Shown one piece after another: positions 31,208 to 41,375 of a stretch of DNA of 64,000 nucleotides. A program made the translations under genes and the position numbers. Each line of letters opens with the position of its first letter. Within the stretch, counting starts at the first letter, position 1. This stretch comes from Candidatus Izemoplasma sp. Lineage in GTDB: Bacteria > Bacillota_I > Bacilli_A > Izemoplasmatales > Hujiaoplasmataceae. The notes under the pieces were generated by a model. It was not told the DNA's origin. It did no database searches and saw only the letters and a program-made list of their open reading frames with translations. The stretch covers positions 1-64,000 of the forward strand of contig JAIPGD010000002.1 of assembly GCA_021736305.1 (NCBI GenBank), read 5' to 3'.

Positions 31208-31694
31208 GTGCCCTCCTTATTGTTACAAAGTCATATAAATAAGGCTGTTCAACTGAAACAGTTATTAAAGCTGTTTTATTATTAGTTTTTTTAGGGGGCA
31301 TTACTTGTTCTATTTTACATGTTGCTATTTCATCACCGTGACGGTTTATAGCTAACCATTTTTCGTCAACTTTAGGTAATGGCAATAATTCATAAGCGAT
31401 TTTGAAATAAGCTTTTCCATTTTTAATCATCACATTCATAATAGCTAATCCCGGACAAGAATAAACACAAATTCCACATCCAGTACACTTATCAAAATCT
31501 ATGGTTGGAATTTTGTTAATATCTTCCCCAATAGTAATGGCATCAAATGGACAACTTGTTTCACAAGGATTACAAGGTATCTCTGTATAACATTCAATAA
31601 TTGCTTTTGGCCTAATTAAAACCTTTTTACTCGGAAATCTCGATTTAATTTGATTTTTATCAGGAACTGCTGTTTTTTCAATCATTGATTTCAC
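31200..31694 (-). CDS. 4Fe-4S ferredoxin-type subunit
   Basis: CNPCETSCPFDAI; CTGCGICVYSCPG. Confidence 0.87.
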   Translation of the reverse strand: MKSMIEKTAVPDKNQIKSRFPSKKVLIRPKAIIECYTEIPCNPCETSCPFDAITIGEDINKIPTIDFDKCTGCGICVYSCPGLAIMNVMIKNGKAYFKIAYELLPLPKVDEKWLAINRHGDEIATCKIEQVMPPKKTNNKTALITVSVEQPYLYDFVTIRRAHE

Positions 31695-32766
31695 CTGCTT
31701 TTTTTAAACCACATCGAATTTTTTCTCCACAAGGACCTTGTCTTAAAACACATAATTGATTATTTAATGTTTCTTCTAATTCAAAGGCTTTAGGATGTTT
31801 AAATCCTAAATGTTTCGCAGCCATTAACCCTGCAATTCTTCCCTCTACCATTGCACTTGATGCTTCTTCTATACCTGTTACATCCCCACAAGCATAAACA
31901 TGTTCAATAGTGGTTTCGTAATCACAGGTTTTTTTAGGAACTAAACCACCTAATTCACTAACATCAAGCATTTTGGCTCCGGCCATAGACATCAATTGAT
32001 GCAAGGGACTTAATCCAACCGATATACAAAGCGCATCTGTTTTTATCTCGGTTTCAGTATTTTTAATTTCTTGCCAGTTTTCATCTAATTTAACAGTTAC
32101 AATTTTTTCTAATTTTTCTTTGCCAATAGCTCTTTTAATAGTAGTATTCATTAGAATATCGACACCTAAACGTTTTAGCTTTGATGCATGAACTAAATAA
32201 CCACCTATCTTAGAAGCTGCTTCAACTAAACACTTAACTTTTATGCCAGCTTGAATTAATTGGTAAGAAACAATTAATCCAATATTACCACTGCCTACCA
32301 TCACAACTTCACTACCAGGCTTAATACCATAAATGTTCATTAAAGTTTGAACTGCACCAGCGCCATATATTCCTGGTAAATCATTGTTTTCAAAAGCCAA
32401 AACTTTCTCTGAAGCTCCTGTAGCAATAATAACAGATTTTCCTTGATATTTGAAATAGTGATTATCTTGATAAATCGTTAAAACTTTATCAGGATATAAC
32501 CCTACACAAGTCGCTTCTAATAATACTTCTAAATCACCATACCCATCTAGTTCTTTAATTAAAATTTCTGCAATATCATAACCTCTTGTTTTAGCATATT
32601 GGGATTCAGAACCAAAAAACTTATGAGTTTGTTTTATCAATTGACCACCCAATCGATTAAATCTTTCTACTAAAGTAACACTCATCCCAGCATCCAACGC
32701 AACTTTTGCGGCACATAACCCCGCTGGACCACCACCAACAATAACTAGATCACGTTTAATCATCAT
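31678..32766 (-). CDS. NAD(P)/FAD-dependent oxidoreductase (HcnB-like subunit)
   Basis: VIVGGGPAGLCAAKVALDAG; VMVGSGNIGLIVSYQL. Confidence 0.87.
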   Translation of the reverse strand: MMIKRDLVIVGGGPAGLCAAKVALDAGMSVTLVERFNRLGGQLIKQTHKFFGSESQYAKTRGYDIAEILIKELDGYGDLEVLLEATCVGLYPDKVLTIYQDNHYFKYQGKSVIIATGASEKVLAFENNDLPGIYGAGAVQTLMNIYGIKPGSEVVMVGSGNIGLIVSYQLIQAGIKVKCLVEAASKIGGYLVHASKLKRLGVDILMNTTIKRAIGKEKLEKIVTVKLDENWQEIKNTETEIKTDALCISVGLSPLHQLMSMAGAKMLDVSELGGLVPKKTCDYETTIEHVYACGDVTGIEEASSAMVEGRIAGLMAAKHLGFKHPKAFELEETLNNQLCVLRQGPCGEKIRCGLKKAGEIND

Positions 32767-33061
32767 TAACCTCGCTGATAGCAGACGAAACTTTCATGCC
32801 TTCTTCTAATAATGTTAAACAGGTTTTGACATTTTCCTCTCCATTAACATTCATATAACATGAACCACAATTACCAATTGCACAATATAACCCTCTAGGG
32901 CGTTTGTGAACAACACTATCAGAAAAATGTCGCACGCCATTATCAAAAAGAGCTGCCGCTATTGTATCACCTTTATATCCAACCATAGCTTTACCATTGT
33001 AAGAAAATTGTATTTTTACAGTATGGTCAAAATTTAATATTGGATGTTCCTTAATTCTCAT
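32756..33061 (-). CDS. [2Fe-2S] ferredoxin-fold subunit (HcnA-like)
   Basis: GLYCAIGNCGSCYMNVNGEENVKTC. Confidence 0.87.
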   Translation of the reverse strand: MRIKEHPILNFDHTVKIQFSYNGKAMVGYKGDTIAAALFDNGVRHFSDSVVHKRPRGLYCAIGNCGSCYMNVNGEENVKTCLTLLEEGMKVSSAISEVNDD

Positions 33062-33094
33062 CAGTTCACCACCTCTACATCTTATAATTTTATC

Positions 33095-33108
33095 ATAAAG
33101 CGCTTACA
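33095..33108 (-). promoter_or_regulatory. cre-like operator upstream of proline operon
   Basis: TGTAAGCGCTTTAT on minus strand. Confidence 0.55.
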
Positions 33109-33131
33109 CAGACCATCACTTTTTTATTTTT

Positions 33132-34538
33132 TTATCGATTAATTTCGCTCCAAGCAAATTTCAGTAACTTGACAGCTTCCTTTAATTCATCTAACTCTAA
33201 ATGTGAATAACCAAATACTAAAACTGGTTCATCTTTATAACGATTTTTATTAATAAAAAATTCGTTTAATCCGTAAACTCTTACTAATTTTATTTTTGCT
33301 AATTCTATTAAAAGATTTTCACTGAAATCAGTTTTAAATCTTACTAAAAAATGTAACCCTGCATCATAACCTAATATTTCAATATTAGAACCAAACGCTT
33401 TCTCTAACTCTTCAATTAAAACATCGCGTTTTGTTTTATAGATATTTTTCATACGGTTTAAATGTTTTTCAAACTCATTATTAGCGATAAAACGCTCTAA
33501 AGATAATTGAGTTGTTATTGGAACAGAGCAAGAAAAATATGAAAATGATTCACGATATCTTTTCACTAATTTTCTTGGCAAAACCATAAAACTAACCCTG
33601 AAACTAGGCGATAAAGACTTTGAAAATGAATTCATATAAATTACTTTATCATATTCATCCAAGACTTTTAATGCAGGAATAGGATTTCCAGAAAATCTAA
33701 ACTCACTATCATAATCATCTTCAATAATAAAACGATTATTTTCTTCATTAGCCCAATTCAATAATTCTATTCTCCTCGATACTGGCGTAATAATACCCGA
33801 AGGAAATTGATGCGATGGCGTAATATGAACAATATTTGCTTGTGATTTCTTTAAACCATCCATACTAATCCCTTTCTCATCTAATCCACAAGCACTAACT
33901 TTAGCGCCATATTCTTTGTATAATAAGTAATTTTTAATATAAGCAGGATCTTCTGTTAAAAAGGAATTATCTCTGCCAAGCAAAATAACTAACAATGATA
34001 TTAAATGTTCTGAACCACTTCCAACAACTATTTGTTCAGGGATTGCTTCAATTCCTCGATAAGCAAATAAAATGTCAGCGATTTTTTCTCTTAAAGAAAA
34101 CAAGCCAAAAAAATCGATTTCATTAATATTTCTTTCTAGTTTATCCAAAATAATTTCTCGCTTAATTTTAGCAAATTTTTGGTAAGGAAAATTTTTTGCA
34201 TCAACCATATTTGTTTTAAAGTCAAACTTAAACTTGTTTTTTGATTTAGCAATAATTTTTTGTTTTATTTTATTTTTTCTTTTTTTAGGAAAATTCAAAT
34301 TATCCAAAACAAAATAGCCTACTCTAGGTACTGACTTAATATACCCTTCTGCTAGAAGTTGCATATATGCAGTTTCTACTGTAGTCTGACTAATTTTTAA
34401 ATGTTGAGCTAATTTTCTTTTTGAAGGCAACTTTTCTTGCGGATGTAGTTCGTTTTTTTCAATGGATTTTTTTAAATAAGTATAAAGTTGTTCATAAAGA
34501 GGTATATCCTTTGATTTATCAAAATAAAATGTTATCAT
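33132..34538 (-). CDS. pdxR: MocR-type (GntR/aminotransferase) regulator PdxR
   Basis: GntR HTH plus aminotransferase domain; divergent from pdxST. Confidence 0.9.
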   Translation of the reverse strand: MITFYFDKSKDIPLYEQLYTYLKKSIEKNELHPQEKLPSKRKLAQHLKISQTTVETAYMQLLAEGYIKSVPRVGYFVLDNLNFPKKRKNKIKQKIIAKSKNKFKFDFKTNMVDAKNFPYQKFAKIKREIILDKLERNINEIDFFGLFSLREKIADILFAYRGIEAIPEQIVVGSGSEHLISLLVILLGRDNSFLTEDPAYIKNYLLYKEYGAKVSACGLDEKGISMDGLKKSQANIVHITPSHQFPSGIITPVSRRIELLNWANEENNRFIIEDDYDSEFRFSGNPIPALKVLDEYDKVIYMNSFSKSLSPSFRVSFMVLPRKLVKRYRESFSYFSCSVPITTQLSLERFIANNEFEKHLNRMKNIYKTKRDVLIEELEKAFGSNIEILGYDAGLHFLVRFKTDFSENLLIELAKIKLVRVYGLNEFFINKNRYKDEPVLVFGYSHLELDELKEAVKLLKFAWSEINR

Positions 34539-34570
34539 ATATTCACCAACTGACCTTATAAAATATATCT

Positions 34571-34608
34571 AAACTGAGTATTTAATCAATACCAGTTTCA
34601 GTTATAAT
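34571..34608 (+). promoter_or_regulatory. Candidate PdxR operator and pdxST promoter
   Basis: AAACTGAGTATT/AATACCAGTTT imperfect inverted repeat just upstream of TATAAT. Confidence 0.55.
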
Positions 34609-34652
34609 ATAAGTGAATTGAACAAATAAGTCAATAACAAGGAGGAAATAAA

Positions 34653-35525
34653 ATGAATAAACGTTATGAATTAAACAAAGAATTAGCACAAATGCTAAAA
34701 GGTGGCGTGATTATGGATGTCACAAACGCTGAACAAGCTAAAATTGCTGAAGAAGCTGGTGCTTGTGCAGTTATGGCTTTAGAAAGAATTCCCGCCGATA
34801 TAAGAGCTGCAGGTGGGGTGTCAAGAATGAGTGACCCTAAGCTTGTTAAAGAAATCCAAAAAGCAGTTACAATTCCCGTTATGGCAAAAGTAAGAATTGG
34901 TCATTTTGTAGAAGCTCAAATACTTGAAGCATTAGAAATTGATTACATTGATGAATCAGAAGTATTATCTCCAGCAGATAATATCTATCATATTGATAAA
35001 ACAAAATTTAAAGCACCATTTGTATGTGGCGCAAAAAATCTTGGTGAGGCTTTAAGAAGAATTGAAGAAGGCGCAGCGATGATAAGAACAAAAGGTGAAC
35101 CTGGTACAGGTGATGTTATTCAAGCGGTTATTCACATGCGTCAAATTCAAGCTGAAATGAGACGTATGACTTCACTTTCAGAAGATGAACTATTTAATGA
35201 AGCTAAAAACTTACAAGTGCCTTATGAATTATTAAAATATGTTAAAGAAAACGGAAAACTTCCAGTTGTAAACTTTGCTGCTGGTGGTGTAGCTACTCCT
35301 GCTGATGCAGCTTTAATGATGCAACTCGGTGCTGAAGGTGTTTTTGTTGGATCGGGAATTTTTAAATCAGGTAATCCTGCAAAAAGAGCAAACGCAATTG
35401 TTAAAGCAGTTACAAACTTTGACGATCCGAAAATTTTAGCCGAAATATCTGAAGACTTAGGTGAAGCAATGGTTGGTACTAACGAAGAAGAAATAAACTT
35501 ATTAATGAGTCAAAGAGGCGAATAG
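34653..35525 (+). CDS. pdxS: Pyridoxal 5'-phosphate synthase subunit PdxS
   Basis: [43 protein letters not shown]. Confidence 0.98.
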   Translation: MNKRYELNKELAQMLKGGVIMDVTNAEQAKIAEEAGACAVMALERIPADIRAAGGVSRMSDPKLVKEIQKAVTIPVMAKVRIGHFVEAQILEALEIDYIDESEVLSPADNIYHIDKTKFKAPFVCGAKNLGEALRRIEEGAAMIRTKGEPGTGDVIQAVIHMRQIQAEMRRMTSLSEDELFNEAKNLQVPYELLKYVKENGKLPVVNFAAGGVATPADAALMMQLGAEGVFVGSGIFKSGNPAKRANAIVKAVTNFDDPKILAEISEDLGEAMVGTNEEEINLLMSQRGE

Positions 35526-36095
35526 ATGACAATTGGCGTACTTGCATTACAGGGTGCTTTCATTGAACACCAAAAAATGCTAAAACAACTCGGAGTTGAT
35601 TCATTTCAAATAAGAAAAGCAAACCAACTAGATCAACCTATGGATGGTATTATCCTTCCTGGAGGAGAAAGCACTACAATGTATCGCATCTTAAAAGATT
35701 TAAATATGGTAGACAAACTAAAAACCATAATCGAATCTGGATTACCTACATTTGGTACTTGTGCCGGTCTATTATTGTTAGCTAAAACTGTCGATAATTA
35801 TAAAAGTGACTATTTACAAACAATGGACATTGAAGCTAAAAAAAATGCTTATGGTAGACAACTTGGTTCATTTAAAGCTGTTGGAAAATTCAATAACTCA
35901 AAAGATATTCCCTTTGTATTTATCCGTGCTCCATATATCGTTAAAGTTGAAAAAGGTGTTGAAGTGTTAGCGAGAGTTGATGAGAAAATTGTTGCCGCAA
36001 GACAAGAAAATCAACTTGTCACAGCTTTTCATCCTGAATTAACCGATGATTTAACTATTCATCAATATTTTGTAGATATGATTAATAACAAATAA
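35526..36095 (+). CDS. pdxT: Pyridoxal 5'-phosphate synthase glutaminase PdxT
   Basis: GVLALQGAFIEH; LPGGESTTM; GTCAGLLLLA; FHPELT. Confidence 0.97.
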   Translation: MTIGVLALQGAFIEHQKMLKQLGVDSFQIRKANQLDQPMDGIILPGGESTTMYRILKDLNMVDKLKTIIESGLPTFGTCAGLLLLAKTVDNYKSDYLQTMDIEAKKNAYGRQLGSFKAVGKFNNSKDIPFVFIRAPYIVKVEKGVEVLARVDEKIVAARQENQLVTAFHPELTDDLTIHQYFVDMINNK

Positions 36096-36113
36096 TAAAC
36101 AAATAATATAAAT

Positions 36114-36146
36114 TAAGTCTAACTTGAAAAAGTTAGACTTTTGATT
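36114..36146 (+). terminator. Terminator of pdxST
   Basis: AAGTCTAACTT-gaaa-AAGTTAGACTTTT. Confidence 0.8.
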
Positions 36147-36232
36147 TATAAATAATCTTTTTTCACAATTATATTAAACCACTTTTCTGCAAACTATAAA
36201 AAAAACTCACATCAATTTGATATGAGTATTAC

Positions 36233-37333
36233 TTATCTAATATATATAAAATTTGCTCGTTTTTTTGCCATATTCGTTAACAACTCATATGGAATTGTTT
36301 TAACTCTAGAAGCTAATTCATCTAAAGATTTTTTATTACCAAAAACCTCAACGAAATCTCCTACAGTCAAATTTATTCCCTCAGCTTTAATCATAGTCGC
36401 TCCCATACAAACTCTACCTAAAACCGGTAAACGATATTCTTGATAACAGAAGTAATCTCCTTTACCAAAATGTCTACTATAACCATCTGCATAACCAATT
36501 GCTACTGTAGCAATTTTCTCTTCGTTTTTTGCAATATAAGTTCTACCATAACTTACTCCATCCCCTGGCAATATACTTCTTATTGAAATAACCTTTGCAA
36601 GAACTTCCATAACCGGTTTAAAGATCTCAGAAGTCTTTACTGGCGGATAGCCGTATAGAGCGATTCCCGTTCTAACCATCGATAGGTTTTTATCCCCATA
36701 TTTGATAATACCTGCACTATTAGAACAATGTTTAACACCTAGATTATATCCTGCATCTTCGATACTTTTTATAGAATCAACAAAAACATTGTATTGTTTT
36801 TCTGTGTAATCTTCATCATCAGTGTCGGCTGATGGAAAATGCGTATAAATACCTTGGTTATGTAAATATTTGAGCTTTAATATTGCTATAACTTCCGACT
36901 TTGTTTTTTCAATATCAGCTTGTCTATGACAATAAACCCCAAATCTACTCATTCCTGTATCTAGAATAATATGGGTTTTTATTGGATAATTTTTATTATT
37001 AATTTCTTTTGCATATTCTAATGAGTCTACAGTTTGTATTAAATCATAGTTATTAATCAAATATAAGTTTTCTTTTGCAGTTTTACTAAAAATCAATATC
37101 TCTGAATCAATGCCAGATTTTCTTAATTCAACTGCTTCTTTTAACTCTGTTACCGCAAAATACTTGCATCCATTTTCCGCTAAATAATTTGCGCACTTAA
37201 TAGCCCCATGCCCATAAGCATCAGCTTTAACCACAGCCATTACTTCTTTATCGCTGTTAATCCTTTGTAATAAACGATAATTATAAAGTAAATTATCCAA
37301 ATGTATATTGACTTTTACGCGATCAATGTCCAT
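36233..37333 (-). CDS. alr: Alanine racemase
   Basis: AVVKADAYGHGA; SMVRTGIALYGYPP. Confidence 0.95.
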   Translation of the reverse strand: MDIDRVKVNIHLDNLLYNYRLLQRINSDKEVMAVVKADAYGHGAIKCANYLAENGCKYFAVTELKEAVELRKSGIDSEILIFSKTAKENLYLINNYDLIQTVDSLEYAKEINNKNYPIKTHIILDTGMSRFGVYCHRQADIEKTKSEVIAILKLKYLHNQGIYTHFPSADTDDEDYTEKQYNVFVDSIKSIEDAGYNLGVKHCSNSAGIIKYGDKNLSMVRTGIALYGYPPVKTSEIFKPVMEVLAKVISIRSILPGDGVSYGRTYIAKNEEKIATVAIGYADGYSRHFGKGDYFCYQEYRLPVLGRVCMGATMIKAEGINLTVGDFVEVFGNKKSLDELASRVKTIPYELLTNMAKKRANFIYIR

Positions 37334-37337
37334 TTCT

Positions 37338-38612
37338 TCACCTTGGGTTTATTACTTTTAATCCTTTCATATACGGAACCAAAACATCAGGAATTTTAAC
37401 AGATCCGTCTTTGTTTTGATTTTGTTCTAAAATAGACGGAACAAGTCTAGATGTAGCTAATCCAGAGCCGTTCAATGTGTGACAATACTCTGGTTTCCCC
37501 TCTTTGTTTCTAAAGCGAATCAATCCTCTTCTTGCTTGAAAATCTCTAGAGTTAGAAACAGAAGAAACTTCTTTATAAATATCAATACTTGGTAAATATA
37601 CTTCTAAATCAAAAGTTCTACTCATCGCAAAAGATATATCTCCAGCAGCTAATTTAGCAACTCGGTAGTGAAGACCTAATTTGCTCATTAGACCTTTAGC
37701 CTTTTCTAATAGTTCATTAAAAGCCTCTTCAGAATTTTCCGGTTTAATAAACTGAAACATTTCCACTTTATTAAATTGATATCCCCTTATCATTCCGCGT
37801 TCTTGAGAGCGATAACTACCCGCTTCTTTTCTATAACACGGAGAGTAAGCAAAGTATTTTTTTGGTAATTCATTTTCATCGAGAATTTCATTTCGATGTA
37901 AATTAACTAATGCAGTTTCTGCAGTAGGCAATAAAAACTTTTGCCTTTCATCGCCATCTAACCAAAAAACATCATCTTCAAACTTTGGAAACTGACCAGC
38001 AGTAATTCCACTTTCGTAATCCAAAATATGAGGTAACATCATAAATTGATAGTTATCTTTATGGTGTTCATCAATAAAGAAATTTAATAATGCCCATTCT
38101 AATTTAGCGCCAATACCAGAATAAATCCAAGTACCTTTCCCACTCATTTTAGCTGCTCTTTCATAGTCTATTAACCCTAATTCAGTAGCTAATTCCATGT
38201 GATCCTTTGTTTTAAAATCAAACTTAGGTTTATCTAAATGAGTATAGATAACTTGATTATTTTCTTTTCCACCACCTAACAAGTCTTCATCAGGAAGATT
38301 AGGAAGCTTCAATAAAAAATCATTAATAATCTTCTCAGTATCTTGTAAACTTTCTTCTTGATTAGTAATTGCGCCTTTTAACTCTTCTATTTCTTTAAAC
38401 AAAACAGTTGTATCTTTCTTTTTTCGTTTAAATTCGCCAACTTGTTTAGAAAGTTTATTTCTCTTGGCGCGTATATCTTCTATTTCTTGAATTAATTTTA
38501 CTCGTTGTTCACGCAAATCAAGAAAGCCGTCAAAGTTAACTTCAACACCTTTTTTTTCTAAAGCCTTCTTAACCATTTCAGGGTTATTAATTATTATGTC
38601 TTGATTTATCAT
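37338..38612 (-). CDS. serS: Seryl-tRNA synthetase
   Basis: LPTAETALVNLHRNEIL; FAYSPCYRKEAGSYRSQERGMIRGYQFNKVEMF. Confidence 0.97.
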   Translation of the reverse strand: MINQDIIINNPEMVKKALEKKGVEVNFDGFLDLREQRVKLIQEIEDIRAKRNKLSKQVGEFKRKKKDTTVLFKEIEELKGAITNQEESLQDTEKIINDFLLKLPNLPDEDLLGGGKENNQVIYTHLDKPKFDFKTKDHMELATELGLIDYERAAKMSGKGTWIYSGIGAKLEWALLNFFIDEHHKDNYQFMMLPHILDYESGITAGQFPKFEDDVFWLDGDERQKFLLPTAETALVNLHRNEILDENELPKKYFAYSPCYRKEAGSYRSQERGMIRGYQFNKVEMFQFIKPENSEEAFNELLEKAKGLMSKLGLHYRVAKLAAGDISFAMSRTFDLEVYLPSIDIYKEVSSVSNSRDFQARRGLIRFRNKEGKPEYCHTLNGSGLATSRLVPSILEQNQNKDGSVKIPDVLVPYMKGLKVINPR

Positions 38613-38631
38613 TTTATTCCCTCCTTTTAAA

Positions 38632-38849
38632 AAAAGAAGTCCTTTACTTCTGTAAAGGACGAATTGACCGCGATACCACCTTAGTTCTAGTTTCCTAGCA
38701 CTTGTACCCTTAACGCAGGTATACGAAGATGGTTAATCTTAACTCCAAGGTAGATAGAATAATTTAACCTATTAGTTCTCACCAACCACTAACTCTCTAT
38801 AAAGCAAACTATTCATTATCCTCTTCTTAGTCTTATTAATATTATTATA
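38632..38849 (-). promoter_or_regulatory. T-box leader of serS
   Basis: Antiterminator bulge AAGGTGGTATCGCGG, terminator GTCCTTTAC-agaa-GTAAAGGAC + T run; serine UCU specifier candidate at 38752-38754. Confidence 0.92.
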
Positions 38850-38872
38850 GATAATTCTAAACTGAATGTCAA
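38844..38872 (-). promoter_or_regulatory. Sigma-A promoter of serS T-box
   Basis: TTGACA-17 bp-TATAAT on minus strand. Confidence 0.88.
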
Positions 38873-38877
38873 GATGG

Positions 38878-40281
38878 TTATTTGATATTATCTACTTGAG
38901 ATTCTATTAATTTTAAAGCGTTTTTATCATTTTCATTTGCTAAATTTTTTACCCAATGATCTTTTTTATACCGAGAGTAAGCTAAAAACACTTTTGGTAT
39001 TTCTAATAACTGTACGATTAAATATAAATAAATTACCCCTAAATCAGTTAGACGAGCAAGCAAAAACACTACCGGAACTTGAACAACCCAAATATATCCA
39101 GAATCAATAATCATTGTTGAGCGAGTATCTCCTCCTGAACGAAGGGTAAAATATAAAGCGATGTATAATGAAATAATTGGAATAATTAAAGCATTTACAC
39201 GGATGTTAAACTTCGCTATAGCTTCGGTTTCTTCGGTAATATCATAGAGATTTAAAACAAAGAAACTTAATATAAACAAAATAGTCCCTAAAATTAAAGC
39301 AAAGAAAACTGCAAAAGCTATAATTTTAAGAGAATTAGCTTTAGCTTCTTTTAATTTGTTCTCGCCTAAAGTATTACCTACTAAAACAGCAACAGCTGTG
39401 CCTATACCACCAAAAGTAATAAAAACCAACTGAGAAATAGCATTAGTTATATTAATCGCAGCTAATGCATTATCTCCTCTTGTTGCATAACTTTCTAAAA
39501 ACATTGTTTGCCCAAAAGAAAACAAAAACTCATTGATTACTAAAGGTATAGCTGTAATAATAATTACTTTCAATAAAATACCATCAATTTTAAATATATC
39601 AAAAATCTTAGTATTAAATATCTTTCCACGATTAATAAGTAATATTAATAACAAGCAAAATTCAATCACACGAGAAATTAAAGTTCCGTAAGCTGCGCCT
39701 TTAATACCTAATTCTGGGAAACCAAAATTACCAAAGATTAATAGATAATTTAAAACAACATTAAATAATATCGCAACAATAGAAATTCTTAAAAGTGGTT
39801 TAGTTATTCCGATTTCTCTAAAACTAGTTGATATAGCGGTTGTTAAAACAAGGGGAATCATAACCCATTTAGCAATATTTAAATAATCAAGTCCACCTTG
39901 AATAGTTACTGGATTATCAGTAAACATCGAAATAAATGTTTCTCCGAAAACAGTGAATAAAAAGATTGCGAAAGCAGCAATACCAAATCCTATTAATAAT
40001 TTAAAGCGGAATGTTTGTTTTAATTTATCTTTTTGATTAGAACCAAAAAACTGGGCAGTATAAATACCCGCTGCTCCCATTGCACCAAAGGTAACAATAA
40101 TAACAACAAAATATAATTGGTTAACGACTGATACTGATCCAATCGCAAGTTCGCCTAAAGATCCAACCATTAAATTATCTACCAGTTGAACTGAAGATGT
40201 TATTAATTGTTGGATAATTATTGGCATTGATAATAATAACAAACGCCTATAAAATTTGCGATTCCCAATAAACTTTGACAT
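38878..40281 (-). CDS. MATE-family efflux transporter
   Basis: 12-TM pattern; IQQLITSSVQLVDNLMVG. Confidence 0.92.
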   Translation of the reverse strand: MSKFIGNRKFYRRLLLLSMPIIIQQLITSSVQLVDNLMVGSLGELAIGSVSVVNQLYFVVIIVTFGAMGAAGIYTAQFFGSNQKDKLKQTFRFKLLIGFGIAAFAIFLFTVFGETFISMFTDNPVTIQGGLDYLNIAKWVMIPLVLTTAISTSFREIGITKPLLRISIVAILFNVVLNYLLIFGNFGFPELGIKGAAYGTLISRVIEFCLLLILLINRGKIFNTKIFDIFKIDGILLKVIIITAIPLVINEFLFSFGQTMFLESYATRGDNALAAINITNAISQLVFITFGGIGTAVAVLVGNTLGENKLKEAKANSLKIIAFAVFFALILGTILFILSFFVLNLYDITEETEAIAKFNIRVNALIIPIISLYIALYFTLRSGGDTRSTMIIDSGYIWVVQVPVVFLLARLTDLGVIYLYLIVQLLEIPKVFLAYSRYKKDHWVKNLANENDKNALKLIESQVDNIK

Positions 40282-40302
40282 TTTATCACCTTAATGCAAA
40301 TT

Positions 40303-40330
40303 AAAATTACTGGTTAACCAGTAATTTTTT
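40303..40330 (-). terminator. Perfect 26-nt palindrome / terminator
   Basis: AAAATTACTGGTTAACCAGTAATTTTTT. Confidence 0.75.
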
Positions 40331-40364
40331 AATTACACTTTCATATTCTTAACTTTGCATTCTT

Positions 40365-40892
40365 CTACTCTAAATTAATCCAATATCTTTGTTCAATATC
40401 GCCATCAGAATTAACAAACTCATTTTCTAGAATCCCACCATTTTTTATAATTGATTTAACTGAACCAATATTACTTTTATCACATGTTATCAATACTTTA
40501 TTTATTTCTAATTTCCTGCATTCGATAAGTGCTAATCGGATTATTTCAGTTGCATACCCTTTTCTTCTTTCACTTGGTCTTATTCCATTACCTATATGTC
40601 CACCTTCTTTAAAAAGATATTCATTTAAATAATGTCTGATATTAACTGCACCCAAAAGATTGTTTTTATCCTCATCCAACAAAAAGAATACCGAATCAGG
40701 AACCTTTCCATCTTTTGGTTCTTTTAATTCCAAGTGATTCAGATAATAACCAAAATCATGATAATCATTTTTAAAAATTGCCCAAGGTGAATGATTTGTG
40801 TGATTAATTTCTTGATCCTTTTTCCATTCATCAATCATCTCACCTAATTGTTTTTCATATTCTTTAGTCAATTTAATTAAACTAAGATTCAT
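40365..40892 (-). CDS. GNAT-family acetyltransferase
   Basis: GGHIGNGIRPSERRKGYATEIIRLAL. Confidence 0.88.
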   Translation of the reverse strand: MNLSLIKLTKEYEKQLGEMIDEWKKDQEINHTNHSPWAIFKNDYHDFGYYLNHLELKEPKDGKVPDSVFFLLDEDKNNLLGAVNIRHYLNEYLFKEGGHIGNGIRPSERRKGYATEIIRLALIECRKLEINKVLITCDKSNIGSVKSIIKNGGILENEFVNSDGDIEQRYWINLE

Positions 40893-40970
40893 ATTGCACC
40901 TCTATATTTTATCATTTTTATTTATAGCAATCAATCAGAATTACCTGAATGTTATATTTTAAATTTTTAT

Positions 40971-41006
40971 AAAAAAGCTTGATACGATTGTATCAAACCT
41001 ATGCTT
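40971..41006 (-). repeat. Second copy of the tRNA-Leu terminator sequence
   Basis: GATACGATTGTATCAAACCTATGCTT nearly identical to 43863-43889. Confidence 0.8.
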
Positions 41007-41038
41007 TCACTATGGGTTGCATAACCTATTTTGATACA

Positions 41039-41111
41039 TTTACGCACCCCAAGTCAGATTTTACGCACCCTTGTCAAAATCTACGCACCCTTAGCCTATA
41101 TTTACGCACCC
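41039..41111. repeat. Four direct repeats TACGCACCC with 20-21 bp periodicity (iteron-like)
   Basis: Copies at 41041, 41062, 41082, 41103; unit starts 21/20/21 bp apart. Confidence 0.9.
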
Positions 41112-41375
41112 CTAAATCATGGCTTAGTTTAGCCTTTTTATTTTTAGCCATTTATCAAGTGGTAAATTCTTTGTGTCAAAATTGGTTATTCAACTATCTA
41201 TATAGTGTTCGGTATCGAACCTTATGTCTAATAATTCGTGTGCACTTTCTTTTGTTTTTATTTACGTATATTACTACAAACAGTTTTTAATAACTATACC
41301 AATCAAAATTTTGATTATTGTAACGCCCATATTATAAAGCATAATCATATTAAGCGGACAAATATAAAAACCAAA

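Noticed and set aside
41041-41111. CRISPR array
   Set aside because: Repeats are only 9 bp with 11-12 bp spacers; no cas genes in the window.
40979-41290. Plus-strand ORF of 103 aa over the TACGCACCC array
   Set aside because: Repeat spacing is not a multiple of three throughout, no RBS, Cys/Phe/Leu-rich random-looking product; starts inside a terminator hairpin.
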